From Micromonospora lutea (GTDB taxonomy: Bacteria > Actinomycetota > Actinomycetes > Mycobacteriales > Micromonosporaceae), in NCBI RefSeq assembly GCF_016863535.1, contig NZ_BOPB01000025.1:1-64000 (forward strand): DNA of 64,000 nt. The letters run 5' to 3'. A program made the position numbers and the translations under genes. The notes beneath the pieces are model-generated. The model did no database searches. It saw nothing but the letters and a program-made list of their open reading frames with translations, and was not told the DNA's origin. This document shows, in pieces, positions 56,971 to 64,000 of the stretch. Numbering within the stretch: the stretch's first letter is position 1; the number at the start of each line of letters is the position of its first letter.

Positions 56971-57009
56971 GGGTGAGCGCTCTACCGCAGTTCACAACCG
57001 GGTGCCTGG

Positions 57010-57327
57010 TCACCGCGACCTCCTCGACGGTGAGGCTGCCGCCGGTGCTTTCCGAGTCGTTCCGCTTCGCCCTACCTGGCCGGTACGCCCGGTTGCGGGG
57101 GTGGGTGCCGGGGCGATCAGCCGCAGGCCGGCCGGTCGCACGAAGATTTCCCGCCGGTCCATGGCGTTGCCGGTCCGGTCGAGTGTGTAGCCGAGGAGCC
57201 AGACCCAACCGTCGTACGTTGTCCAGTCACGAACCTTGATTACTCGGAAGGTCACCGACCGCTTGCCAGCGAACTGCACGGACGCTCCGCTACCTACGTG
57301 CAGCACATCGCCCGGACGCGGGTCCAT
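57010..57327 (-). CDS. small hypothetical protein, PRPGDVLHV family
   Basis: A 105-residue basic protein beginning MDPRPGDVLHVGSGASVQF. Strands with FRVIKVRDWTTYDGWVWLLG suggest a small beta-barrel. I recall similar short proteins beside XRE/DUF397 genes in Micromonospora and Streptomyces, but no function. The ATG at 57327 (or GTG three bases earlier) follows AAGGGCAGG; upstream codons look non-coding. It lies downstream of the gene ending at 57404 and probably shares its transcript. Confidence 0.65.
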   Translation of the reverse strand: MDPRPGDVLHVGSGASVQFAGKRSVTFRVIKVRDWTTYDGWVWLLGYTLDRTGNAMDRREIFVRPAGLRLIAPAPTPATGRTGQVGRSGTTRKAPAAASPSRRSR

Positions 57328-57403
57328 CACGGCCTGCCCTTGGCGCCTGATGTGGATGGGCACCGAGGCAAGCGGGCTTTGGCCACGACCGACACCGTGA
57401 GAA

Positions 57404-57730
57404 TCAGATGATCGATCGACGAAACGGGCCCCAGGCGATGAACCGCTCGAACATCTCGCGGGGACTCTGGCCGTCATGCGGGTTCAGGTGGTACAGGTCT
57501 CGCATCGCTTTGTACATCAGGCCAGCGAGATAGATCGACAGGCCGGCGGCGTTCTTCTCGTACTCGGTCCGTAGTAGCAGCCGAGCGGTTGAGCAGGGCC
57601 AAGGGTGCCCGCAAGCCCTACAGCACCACATCGGGCGCAGCGGGGTGTGCGGTGGCTCGGTCTGGGTGCGCCAACGAGGCCGGTCGGGGGTCGGACCGTC
57701 AGCAGGGATCGACACCATGGACGAGATCAC
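57404..57730 (-). CDS. small Cys-rich hypothetical protein (often annotated flavin reductase)
   Basis: A 108-residue protein. LRPMWCCRACGHPWPC holds a CxxC...C cluster that may bind zinc, followed by helices with LLRTEYEKNAAGLSIYLAGLM and DLYHLNPHDGQSP. Members of this family are commonly labelled flavin reductase in actinobacteria, without support from the sequence. The GTG at 57730 has GGAGG four bases upstream. Divergent from the XRE gene, with 194 bases between them. Confidence 0.65.
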   Translation of the reverse strand: MISSMVSIPADGPTPDRPRWRTQTEPPHTPLRPMWCCRACGHPWPCSTARLLLRTEYEKNAAGLSIYLAGLMYKAMRDLYHLNPHDGQSPREMFERFIAWGPFRRSII

Positions 57731-57924
57731 CGGACCTCCCTTTGGTCAACTGGGTGGGCCGCCCCGCCATCCCCTGCGAGGCGGCCCCGGACGTACGAGG
57801 CCGCCGGGCTCTCGCCTCCACCAACCACGCCGCTTTGACCTCAACCTTGCCAACCGTTGTGGAACGAACACACAGCGTTGCACTATCTCGTGTAGACGTT
57901 CGGAACGTTCTGAGGGAGCAACGG

Positions 57925-58692
57925 ATGAACCATGCCGTTATCGAAGCCATGGCAGCGACAGGCGAGACAGCGGAGAGCCTTGCAGCTCAGATCGGCGTGG
58001 ACCCGAAGACGGCGGCGAAGTGGGCGAACCCGGGACGGATACCACAGACACGCCATCGCTCCCAGGTTGCATCGGTGCTTAAGCGCGAGGTGCAGGAGCT
58101 TTGGCCGGACGTATTCAAGCGACGGGAACCGACATGGTTCCGGCGGTGGGTGGACATCGAACACGATGCGGTAGCCCTGCGGTGGTTTGAACTGGCCTGG
58201 GTACCAGGTCTCTTCCAGACGGAGGCGTACGCGCGGGCAACGCTTGCCATGACGAACCTCAGTTCCGAAGAGGTGGACGAACTGGTCTCGGCGCGGCTGC
58301 GACGGCAGGCGATCCTTCAGCGGTCACGGCCCCCGCTGGTCGTCGCCACGCTCGATGAGGCGGTCATTCGGAGACGGGTCGGTCGCGACGGGACGCTGAT
58401 GCGCGAGCAGTGCGAACACATCGCGGCATGTGCTGAACTGCCGGGTGTTCAGATACACATCGTGCCCAGTGGTACGCCGATGTATCTCGGCATGGGTGGT
58501 CCGTTCATCCTCGCCGAGCTGCCGGACGGCACCCGGATAGCACACCTGGATGATCAGGTCAGGGCACACCTCACCGACGAGACGACCGAAATAGCTACGC
58601 TCGAACATCGATGGGCGCGCATAGTGGGAGAGGCCCTACCCTGGACGCAGTCCTTAGACCTCGTCAGAGAAGCGGCAGCATCATGGACATGA
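57925..58692 (+). CDS. XRE-type regulator with DUF5753 domain
   Basis: A 255-residue protein with an N-terminal helix-turn-helix (about 5-45, TAESLAAQIGVDPKTAAKW) and a C-terminal DUF5753 domain (about 80-245, with LFQTEAYARA and a TLDEAVIRRRVG segment). In Streptomyces such genes pair with DUF397 genes and affect development, as in the WhiJ-type systems. The ATG at 57925 has GAGGGAG six bases upstream; the long upstream extension is rejected. It overlaps the DUF397 gene by ten bases. Confidence 0.9.
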   Translation: MNHAVIEAMAATGETAESLAAQIGVDPKTAAKWANPGRIPQTRHRSQVASVLKREVQELWPDVFKRREPTWFRRWVDIEHDAVALRWFELAWVPGLFQTEAYARATLAMTNLSSEEVDELVSARLRRQAILQRSRPPLVVATLDEAVIRRRVGRDGTLMREQCEHIAACAELPGVQIHIVPSGTPMYLGMGGPFILAELPDGTRIAHLDDQVRAHLTDETTEIATLEHRWARIVGEALPWTQSLDLVREAAASWT

Positions 58693-58883
58693 CCGGCGCA
58701 CAGTGGCGTAAGAGCAGCAAGAGCGGTAGCAACGGTGGAGCCTGCGTCGAGGTGGCCGACAACCTGCCTGGCGTGATTCTTGTTCGGGACACCAAGAACC
58801 GTGACGGCGGGACGCTGGCCTTCCGCCCGGCCGCTTGGCAGGGTTTCGTGGACATGGCCAAGGGGATCGGCGCGGCACGCTGA
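58683..58883 (+). CDS. DUF397 protein
   Basis: A 66-residue small protein with the DUF397 pattern: QWRKSSKSGSNGGACVEVAD, VRDTKNRDGGTLAF and AWQGFVDMAKG. Such proteins are thought to act with the adjacent XRE/DUF5753 regulator, possibly as its antagonist. The ATG lies inside the end of the XRE gene, so the two are coupled. A hairpin follows. Confidence 0.92.
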   Translation: MDMTGAQWRKSSKSGSNGGACVEVADNLPGVILVRDTKNRDGGTLAFRPAAWQGFVDMAKGIGAAR

Positions 58884-58897
58884 CTCAATGACGGAAG

Positions 58898-58929
58898 CGC
58901 CCCGGCACCCATCACCGGTGACCGGGGCG
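58898..58929 (+). terminator. hairpin after the XRE-DUF397 pair
   Basis: CGCCCCGG (58898-58905) and CCGGGGCG (58922-58929) pair; the 16-base loop holds a smaller CACCGGTG palindrome. It lies 15 bases after the DUF397 stop. Confidence 0.6.
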
Positions 58930-59028
58930 TCTTGGTGGCTGCGGCTAAGACAGGTAGCGGTAGACCACGTGGGGCACGATGTGCTTGCGCCGTAGCCGGC
59001 GGGCGGGTGGCTCGCTCTAGGTGATCGA

Positions 59029-59200
59029 TTACAGGCTCGGCACTTTGCTCGATGCAGCGAACGTCTTCACGGCCTGGAGTAAGCGGTCGAGGAAGGTTGG
59101 CAGGTCGGTGGCGGCCATGTCGAAGTGCGGGTCCTCCGAGGTGTAGACGCCGTCGAGGAGAGCGTCCGGTGGGAGGCGGTAGACGGGAGGGATACTCCAC
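59029..59200 (-). pseudogene. out-of-frame tail of the HAF-repeat gene
   Basis: In the frame next to that of the gene above it, a protein-like segment with VYRLPPDALLDGVYTSEDP and LPTFLDRLLQAVKTFAAS runs to a stop at 59029. The upstream gene shifts into low-complexity Ser/Thr/Pro sequence at about the same place. A one-base frameshift near 59190-59210 would explain both. Confidence 0.4.
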
Positions 59201-59699
59201 CGGAGACCTGGCCGTGGTCGTTGACGTCGGACACGTCGGCGAGGGGCAGGAGCCGGGAGCGGCCGTTCGTCCACAGGGCGGGACCTGCGTCGGTGTGACC
59301 GACGACCTGACCCCGGTTGTTGATCGCCACGGGCCGCACGAACGAGTCACCCAGCGGTCGCAGGAGACCGCGATCCCAGATGTACGCACCGGAGCCGTCG
59401 TCGTGGCTGCCGACGATCTGGCCACGGTCGTTGATGTCGACTGGGCTGAAATCACCGAGGTCGATCATCCGGCCGTGACGCCAGAGGAATCCGCGGTAGA
59501 TGCCGTCCGTGCCCTGGGCGCGGCCCACCACGTCGCCACGGTCGTTCATGGCGTTGGCGTAGCTGCTCTCGCCGCCGAGCGTGCCGAGGTCCACCATGCG
59601 GTACTGGGCCACGGTGTCGGGCGCGGCGGCGGTGGGTGCGAGAGCGGGTGCCGCCGTCACGGCGGCTGCGAGGAGAGCGGTAGCGAGGATGGATGGCAT
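59067..59699 (-). CDS. secreted HAF-repeat protein, probably frameshifted
   Basis: A 210-residue exported protein with a signal peptide (about 1-26) and HAF-type repeats (MVDLGTLGGESSYANAMNDRGDVVG, positions 35-60, then DINDRGQIVGSH, AINNRGQVVGHT and DVNDHGQVSGG). After about residue 168 the sequence becomes Ser/Thr/Arg-rich and lacks the repeat, while the neighbouring frame looks like protein. GGAGG lies nine bases before the ATG. The role of HAF repeats is unknown. Part of the accessory stretch between the HAD-IB and ssd genes. Confidence 0.65.
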   Translation of the reverse strand: MPSILATALLAAAVTAAPALAPTAAAPDTVAQYRMVDLGTLGGESSYANAMNDRGDVVGRAQGTDGIYRGFLWRHGRMIDLGDFSPVDINDRGQIVGSHDDGSGAYIWDRGLLRPLGDSFVRPVAINNRGQVVGHTDAGPALWTNGRSRLLPLADVSDVNDHGQVSGGVSLPSTASHRTLSSTASTPRRTRTSTWPPPTCQPSSTAYSRP

Positions 59700-59996
59700 G
59701 GTCAGCGTCCTCCGCAGCGTCGCCGGGCGAAACGTGCGCTCAGCGTAGGCGCGTCCTGCCGCTCCGGCAGGGTGCTGTCACGTAGCGGACAGCCCGTGCG
59801 CATCAGGAATCGCCGTGGCGGATCGCGAACCGTTGAGCCGGATCAACACGGAAGACCGGAGCAGCAGCGAACCAGTCACTGTCCCGAGGATCCAGCCTGG
59901 CGACGAGAAGGCGGCAGCGGACCTCCGGGAGGTGGGGGTCGAGCAGGACGAAACCATGAGCTTCGGGAAAGCAGCCAGTGAGGGAAAGACCACGGC

Positions 59997-60881
59997 TTAC
60001 CTGATCACGGCTCGGCCGGGCGTACCCGTCGGCTCGAAGCAGGCCAGGGTGCGGCCCCGGCGGTCGGTCACCACCCACGGGTGACCGACGTACGTGTGCT
60101 GCTGGTACGACTCGTGTGGTTGCAGCACGGCGTACTGCCTCCGGTGCCCACGATGGTCGAGCCAGTGCACGATGACCGACCGCGACCGAAGGTTGACGAA
60201 TTCGATGCTCGTCTCGCTGCCGCCGTCGGTCGACCGCAACCCGCGTTCGCGCCAGGCTGGCAGTGGGTTCAGGTGCTCCGGCTCGGGCGGGCGGGTGGTC
60301 GCTGGTGGAGCCACCGGCCGGCTCGGCGAGGGGGTGGGGCGGGTGTTCGGCGTCGCCGCTCTGGTAGGAGAGTCGGCGCTGGTGGGCGACGGGGGCGGCG
60401 TCGCCTTGCGACTCAGGTTCGGCCGGGAGGAGGAGACGCCGCCGACGGATGAGGAGGGGGTCGGGGCGGAGGGTGACGGCGCACCGGCAGAGGCGAAACC
60501 GTCCAGGTTGCCCGCCGGGCTGCCCGGCGGCGGAGGAATCCAACCCGCCGGGGCATCCGGTGCCGCGACCGTCGGCGGTTCGGTCGCCGGCCAGAGCACG
60601 GTGAGGATGAGGCCGAGTACGGCGGCGGCGACGCCCGCCAGCACCAGCCGGTGCGACATTCGGCCGGGAGCGCGATGGGCGGGTTCGAACGAGACGACGG
60701 ATTCCCGTACCAGCAGAGGTGTGGCCGAATCGTTGGCTCCTGCCTCCGGTGCCGGTGGCAGTGCCCGTGGAGCCGGACGTGCCGCCAGCTGCCTGGCGCG
60801 GGAGCGTGGGTCGAACAGCCAGGGGCCGACCCGCAGCCTCGGCTCGACACGGGCATGTTCGTGATCTGGCGACTGTTTCAT
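59997..60881 (-). CDS. membrane protein with C-terminal VHL-like beta domain
   Basis: A 294-residue protein: basic cytoplasmic N-terminus (about 1-75), one membrane helix (about 77-98), a Pro/Ser/Thr-rich linker (to about 200) and a C-terminal domain with IEFVNLRSRSVIVHWLDHRG and YQQHTYVGHPWVVTD. That domain follows the von Hippel-Lindau beta-domain pattern (FxNRSxxxVxVxWLxxxG ... YxTxxxHPWxxxD). Bacterial VHL-domain proteins have no settled function. Orientation suggests the domain is outside the cell. The ATG at 60881 has a weak GAGG very close to it. Confidence 0.75.
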   Translation of the reverse strand: MKQSPDHEHARVEPRLRVGPWLFDPRSRARQLAARPAPRALPPAPEAGANDSATPLLVRESVVSFEPAHRAPGRMSHRLVLAGVAAAVLGLILTVLWPATEPPTVAAPDAPAGWIPPPPGSPAGNLDGFASAGAPSPSAPTPSSSVGGVSSSRPNLSRKATPPPSPTSADSPTRAATPNTRPTPSPSRPVAPPATTRPPEPEHLNPLPAWRERGLRSTDGGSETSIEFVNLRSRSVIVHWLDHRGHRRQYAVLQPHESYQQHTYVGHPWVVTDRRGRTLACFEPTGTPGRAVIR

Positions 60882-61019
60882 GACCTCGATCCGGCGCGGA
60901 ATACCGTTCGGCCGACGGCACAGGACGTCGATTATGCGTGGTGCGCGTCACGTCCGCCATGGGTGGTCAGGGTGCGATGTGCGGCCGTCCACATAACAGA
61001 TCAACAACGGGTGTGGGTG

Positions 61020-61047
61020 TTGTCCACAGAACGCTTCGTTGTCCACA
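61020..61047. promoter_or_regulatory. two perfect DnaA-box-like sites upstream of ssd
   Basis: TTGTCCACA occurs at 61020-61028 and 61039-61047 in the same orientation, 19 bases apart, in the 251-base spacer between the VHL gene and ssd. TTGTCCACA is the actinobacterial DnaA consensus. A third copy lies at 42884-42892. They may link ssd expression to replication; no origin is present. Confidence 0.4.
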
Positions 61048-61132
61048 GGCTCGTCGGCTGGGGCGGCATCCGGGGTGGCAGCGGCGGCAGGGTTCGACCC
61101 AGTGAACCCGCGCCGACCGCTTGGAGGCCGCG

Positions 61133-62236
61133 ATGCCACCCCGTACCTCCCTCCCACCGGACCGACGTCCGCCGCTGGTCGTCACCTCGGACGGTGACCT
61201 GCTCGACGACCTCCTCCGGCTCGCTGCCGCAGGAGGAGTCGAGGTGGAGGTCGCCGCTGATCCGGCGGCCGCACGCACCCGCTGGCGCCCGGCCCCGCTG
61301 GTCCTCATCGGCAACGACCAGGCGCAGTCCTGCCTACGGGCGCGGCTGCCCCGGCGTCCCCGACTGGTCCTGGTGGGGCGGGCCGGCGACGTCGAGGCCG
61401 GCTGGCAGGTGGCCGACCTGCTCGGCGCGGAACACGTGGCCGTGTTGCCGGCGGCCGAGCCGTGGCTGGTGGACCGGTTCGCCGACTGCGGGGGCGAGGG
61501 TATGGCCACGGCCCAGGCCCGCATGGTCGCGCTCGTCGGTGGCCGGGGTGGAGCCGGTGCCAGCATCCTCGCCGGTGGCCTCGCCGTCACCGCCGCGCGG
61601 GCACGGCTGCGCACCCTCCTGCTCGACGCCGACCCGCTCGGTGGCGGCCTGGACCTGGTGCTCGGTTGGGAGCAGATGGAGGGGCTGCGCTGGCCGGCGC
61701 TGACCGGGGCCGATGGGCGGGTCGACGCACCTGCCCTGGTACGAGCGTTGCCCAGCCGGGGCGATCTGGTGGTGCTCTCCTGGGACCGGGGAGACCTGAT
61801 CGCCGTGCCGGCCGAAGCGGTCGCCGCGACTCTGGACGCCGCTCGGAGGAGCCGCGACTTCGTGGTGGTGGACCTGCCCCGGCATCTCGACGACGCTGCG
61901 GTGACCGCTCTTCAGGCTGCTGATCGCGCGTTCGTGGTGGTTCCCGCCGAGCTGCGGGCGACCGCCGCCGCAGCCCGGGTGGTCGCCGCAGCGGCACCCC
62001 ACTGCCCCGACCTGTCCGTCATCGTCCGAGGTCCGGCGCCCGGCCGACTCCGTGCCGTGGAGGTGGCCAAAGCGCTCGGCCTGCCGCTGGCCGCTTCCCT
62101 GCGGCCGGAGCCGGGCCTGTGCCGTGGGCTGGAGCGGGGCGAGGCTCCGGCGGCCGGTGGGCGCGGGCCGTTGGCCGAGCTTTGCCAGCGGATCGTCACC
62201 GAGCTCACCGGTCAACCCGCGGCGGGTGCGGCATGA
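61133..62236 (+). CDS. ssd: septum-site-determining protein Ssd (ParA/MinD-like)
   Basis: A 367-residue protein with a receiver-like N-terminal part (about 1-125) and a ParA/MinD-like ATPase domain. The deviant Walker A reads VGGRGGAGAS, without the usual Lys pair, and DADPLGGGLDLVLGW and FVVVDLPRHLD follow. It matches Rv3660c/Ssd and CpaE-like proteins that lie upstream of tad genes. GGAGG lies six bases before the ATG at 61133. The stop overlaps the tadA ATG. Confidence 0.88.
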   Translation: MPPRTSLPPDRRPPLVVTSDGDLLDDLLRLAAAGGVEVEVAADPAAARTRWRPAPLVLIGNDQAQSCLRARLPRRPRLVLVGRAGDVEAGWQVADLLGAEHVAVLPAAEPWLVDRFADCGGEGMATAQARMVALVGGRGGAGASILAGGLAVTAARARLRTLLLDADPLGGGLDLVLGWEQMEGLRWPALTGADGRVDAPALVRALPSRGDLVVLSWDRGDLIAVPAEAVAATLDAARRSRDFVVVDLPRHLDDAAVTALQAADRAFVVVPAELRATAAAARVVAAAAPHCPDLSVIVRGPAPGRLRAVEVAKALGLPLAASLRPEPGLCRGLERGEAPAAGGRGPLAELCQRIVTELTGQPAAGAA

Positions 62237-63432
62237 CCGGGGAGAATCTCGCGGCCCGGGTACGCCAGCGGATCGCCGCCACCACCACGCCGGTCACCCC
62301 CGCCGCGATCGTCTCTGCGGTACGCGCCGAACCCGACGCCGCCGTCCTTGGTGACAACGCGCTGCTGCGGATCGCCGACCGGGTACGCGACGACCTGGTG
62401 GGCGCTGGCCCGCTCGCCGTGCTGCTGGCCGACCCCGAGGTGACGGACGTCCTGGTCAACGGTGCTCGGGTGTGGGTCGACCGTGGTCAGGGGCTGCACC
62501 AGGTTCCGGTGCCGGTGGGCACTCCGGACGACGTGCGTCGACTCGCGCAGCGGCTTGCGGCCGGTGCCGGTCGCCGGCTGGACGACGGTTCGCCGTGCGC
62601 CGACGCACGGTTGGCTGACGGCACGCGACTGCACGCGGTGCTGCCTCCGGTGGCGACCGAGGGCCCCTACCTGTCCCTGCGTACCTTCCGGCAGCGTCCG
62701 TTCAGTCTGGACGAACTGGTGGCACAGGGTGCGGTGGCCCGGCCGGTGGCGCCGGTGCTCGCCGCCGTGGTGGCGGCCCGGCTCGCCTACCTGGTGATCG
62801 GAGGTACCGGCTCCGGCAAGACAACCCTGTTGAACACGTTGCTCGGGCTGGTACCGAGCACCGAGCGGATCGTCCTGGTCGAGGACGCCGCCGAGCTGCG
62901 GCCGGTGCATCCGCACGTGGTGAGCCTGCAAACTCGCACGGCCAACGTGGAGGGTACGGGTGCCGTCGGCCTGAGCGAGCTGGTCCGGCAGGCGCTGCGG
63001 ATGCGCCCGGATCGGCTGGTGGTCGGTGAGTGTCGGGGCGGCGAGGTGGTCGACCTGTTGGCCGCCCTCAACACCGGTCACGAGGGTGGCGCGGGGACGC
63101 TGCACGCCAACACTCCGTTGGACGTACCGGCCCGGCTGGAGGCGCTCGGCCTGCTCGGTGGGCTGCCACGTCCGGCGCTGCACGCCCAGGTGGCGGCAGC
63201 ACTTCAGGTGGTGTTCCAGATCCGCCGCACGCCGCAGGGCCGCGTGCTGGAGTCGATCTGCCTGTTGCTGCCGGAAGGGCCCGACCGGCTGGTCACCGCA
63301 GTCCCCGCCTGGATACGTGGTCGAGGAATCGGGGTGGCGGCTCGGGCGCTCGGCACGTTGATTCGTGGCCGTGACGTGTCGGTGCCGCCGATCCTGTGCG
63401 AACCCTGGCCCGCGTCGGCGGTGTCGTCATGA
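62233..63432 (+). CDS. tadA: TadA/CpaF-type secretion ATPase
   Basis: A 399-residue hexameric ATPase for Tad-type pilus assembly. The Walker A motif VIGGTGSGKTTLLNTLL is near residue 190, the Asp-box VLVEDAAELRP and Walker B region RPDRLVVGECRGGEVVDLL follow, and the His box is GHEGGAGTLHAN. The start is the ATG overlapping the ssd stop; the longer frame inside ssd is rejected. Its stop overlaps the ATG of the next gene. Confidence 0.94.
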   Translation: MTGENLAARVRQRIAATTTPVTPAAIVSAVRAEPDAAVLGDNALLRIADRVRDDLVGAGPLAVLLADPEVTDVLVNGARVWVDRGQGLHQVPVPVGTPDDVRRLAQRLAAGAGRRLDDGSPCADARLADGTRLHAVLPPVATEGPYLSLRTFRQRPFSLDELVAQGAVARPVAPVLAAVVAARLAYLVIGGTGSGKTTLLNTLLGLVPSTERIVLVEDAAELRPVHPHVVSLQTRTANVEGTGAVGLSELVRQALRMRPDRLVVGECRGGEVVDLLAALNTGHEGGAGTLHANTPLDVPARLEALGLLGGLPRPALHAQVAAALQVVFQIRRTPQGRVLESICLLLPEGPDRLVTAVPAWIRGRGIGVAARALGTLIRGRDVSVPPILCEPWPASAVSS

Positions 63433-64000
63433 GCGGCGCGTGGTGGGGGACGTTGGCGGTGTTGCCGGTCCTGGCGGCGGCACTGAGGCTCCGGATGCGG
63501 GGCCGTCGTGTTCCTGGAGGGTCCACGAAGGGCCGCAAGGCGGCCGACGATCCACTGGTCGAGTGGGTTGTCACCCTTCGTGAGACGAGTGCTCAGTGTG
63601 ACGGTGAGGGGCTGGCCCGGTCCGCCGGGCCGACCTGCACGGTGCGGGGTCCGGCCAGCACTCGAGTGTCGGCACGGGAGCGCGGGGCAGCCATCCCGAT
63701 GGTCGGGGTGCGCCCGGGTGGGCCAGCGGCCTCGCCGATCGCATTGCCCGCGTCCGGGCCGTCGACATCACCTGTCGCGTCCCGCCCACCGGGGCCGCGC
63801 GGAGGCCGGCGACCGTCTCGGCCCGGCGGCCTACCCGGTGGTGCCACGCAGGGACCAGCAACCGCATTCGCGGTGCCGACGACCGGTACCCCGGCACCTG
63901 CCGAGGACCAGATCGCCGCGACCATGAACAACCACCGAGTTCAGGCCGACCGTCGAGTTCAGGCCGACCGTCACGATCAGGCAGACCGCCGTGATCAGAC
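63429..64000 (+). CDS. tadB: N-terminal part of TadB-like protein (cut by window end)
   Basis: An open frame of at least 190 codons starts at the ATG overlapping the tadA stop and runs off the window. It begins with a hydrophobic segment (WWGTLAVLPVLAAALRL), then a long Pro/Gly/Arg/Ser-rich stretch, and ends in tandem hexapeptides of the form (R/H)(V/D)QADR. Position after tadA predicts the integral-membrane platform protein TadB, whose conserved membrane domain would lie beyond the window. The disordered insert is unusual, so the identity is inferred from context. Confidence 0.6.
   Translation, partial: MSGAWWGTLAVLPVLAAALRLRMRGRRVPGGSTKGRKAADDPLVEWVVTLRETSAQCDGEGLARSAGPTCTVRGPASTRVSARERGAAIPMVGVRPGGPAASPIALPASGPSTSPVASRPPGPRGGRRPSRPGGLPGGATQGPATAFAVPTTGTPAPAEDQIAATMNNHRVQADRRVQADRHDQADRRDQ
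63936..64000 (+). repeat. 18-base tandem repeat in the tadB-like gene
   Basis: Units at 63936-63953, 63954-63971 and 63972-63989, and a partial unit to the window end, encode (R/H)(V/D)QADR. The first two are identical at DNA level. The array continues beyond the window. Confidence 0.9.

Noticed and set aside
59815-60084. 89-codon plus-strand frame
   Set aside because: Overlaps the conserved VHL-like domain on the opposite strand; no ribosome site or motif. The 297-base spacer 59700-59996 shows nothing else convincing.

Overview
The window is high-GC actinobacterial DNA. Gene content and style point to the Micromonosporaceae (Micromonospora, Salinispora or a relative): futalosine-route menaquinone genes beside a 14-gene Complex I operon, WXG100/EccE/mycosin type VII secretion genes, an XRE-DUF397 pair, GTG starts and GTGA/ATGA/TGATG overlaps. 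This assignment is inferred from gene content; no rRNA, tRNA, CRISPR array or insertion sequence was recognised.

Layout. 1-6.1 kb: a G-rich repeat, a two-domain VOC protein, a HelD-type helicase, mqnA and two coupled serine hydrolases. 6.4-10.1 kb: the phenylacetyl-CoA epoxidase operon paaABCDE. 10.4-33.3 kb: a respiratory block with mqnC, a sortase-anchored surface protein, menG, menJ, nuoA to nuoN and a long-chain polyprenyl diphosphate synthase. It can supply the quinone head group, its methylation and side-chain reduction, the prenyl tail and the NADH dehydrogenase that uses the quinone. 33.3-41 kb: an MFS carrier, an IclR regulator, a Tat-exported PhoX-type phosphatase divergent from an ECF sigma/anti-sigma pair, RarD, an internally deleted GNAT enzyme and a small membrane protein. 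41-48.4 kb: a partial type VII secretion locus (eccE, two WXG100 proteins, mycosin, a large SseB-domain protein and a small partner) without eccB, eccC or eccD. 48.4-54.7 kb: an EphE-like hydrolase lacking its nucleophile, a lipoprotein, an immune inhibitor A metalloprotease and acs. 55-64 kb: a degenerate Fic-like gene, a HAD-IB hydrolase, a small accessory island (XRE, DUF397, HAF-repeat and VHL-domain genes), then ssd, tadA and the start of tadB.

The most unusual signal is a recurring arrangement at gene junctions. Between nuoF and nuoG, nuoL and nuoM, nuoM and nuoN, and ahead of acs, the spacer is filled by a 27-39 codon reading frame whose stop overlaps the next start codon; in the three nuo cases its start also overlaps the previous stop. 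Two of these are built from a tandem repeat that also supplies the downstream ribosome binding site. In the acs case a perfect 13-bp hairpin buries the acs start codon and would be opened by translation of the short frame. They may be coupling or leader peptides created by repeat insertion.
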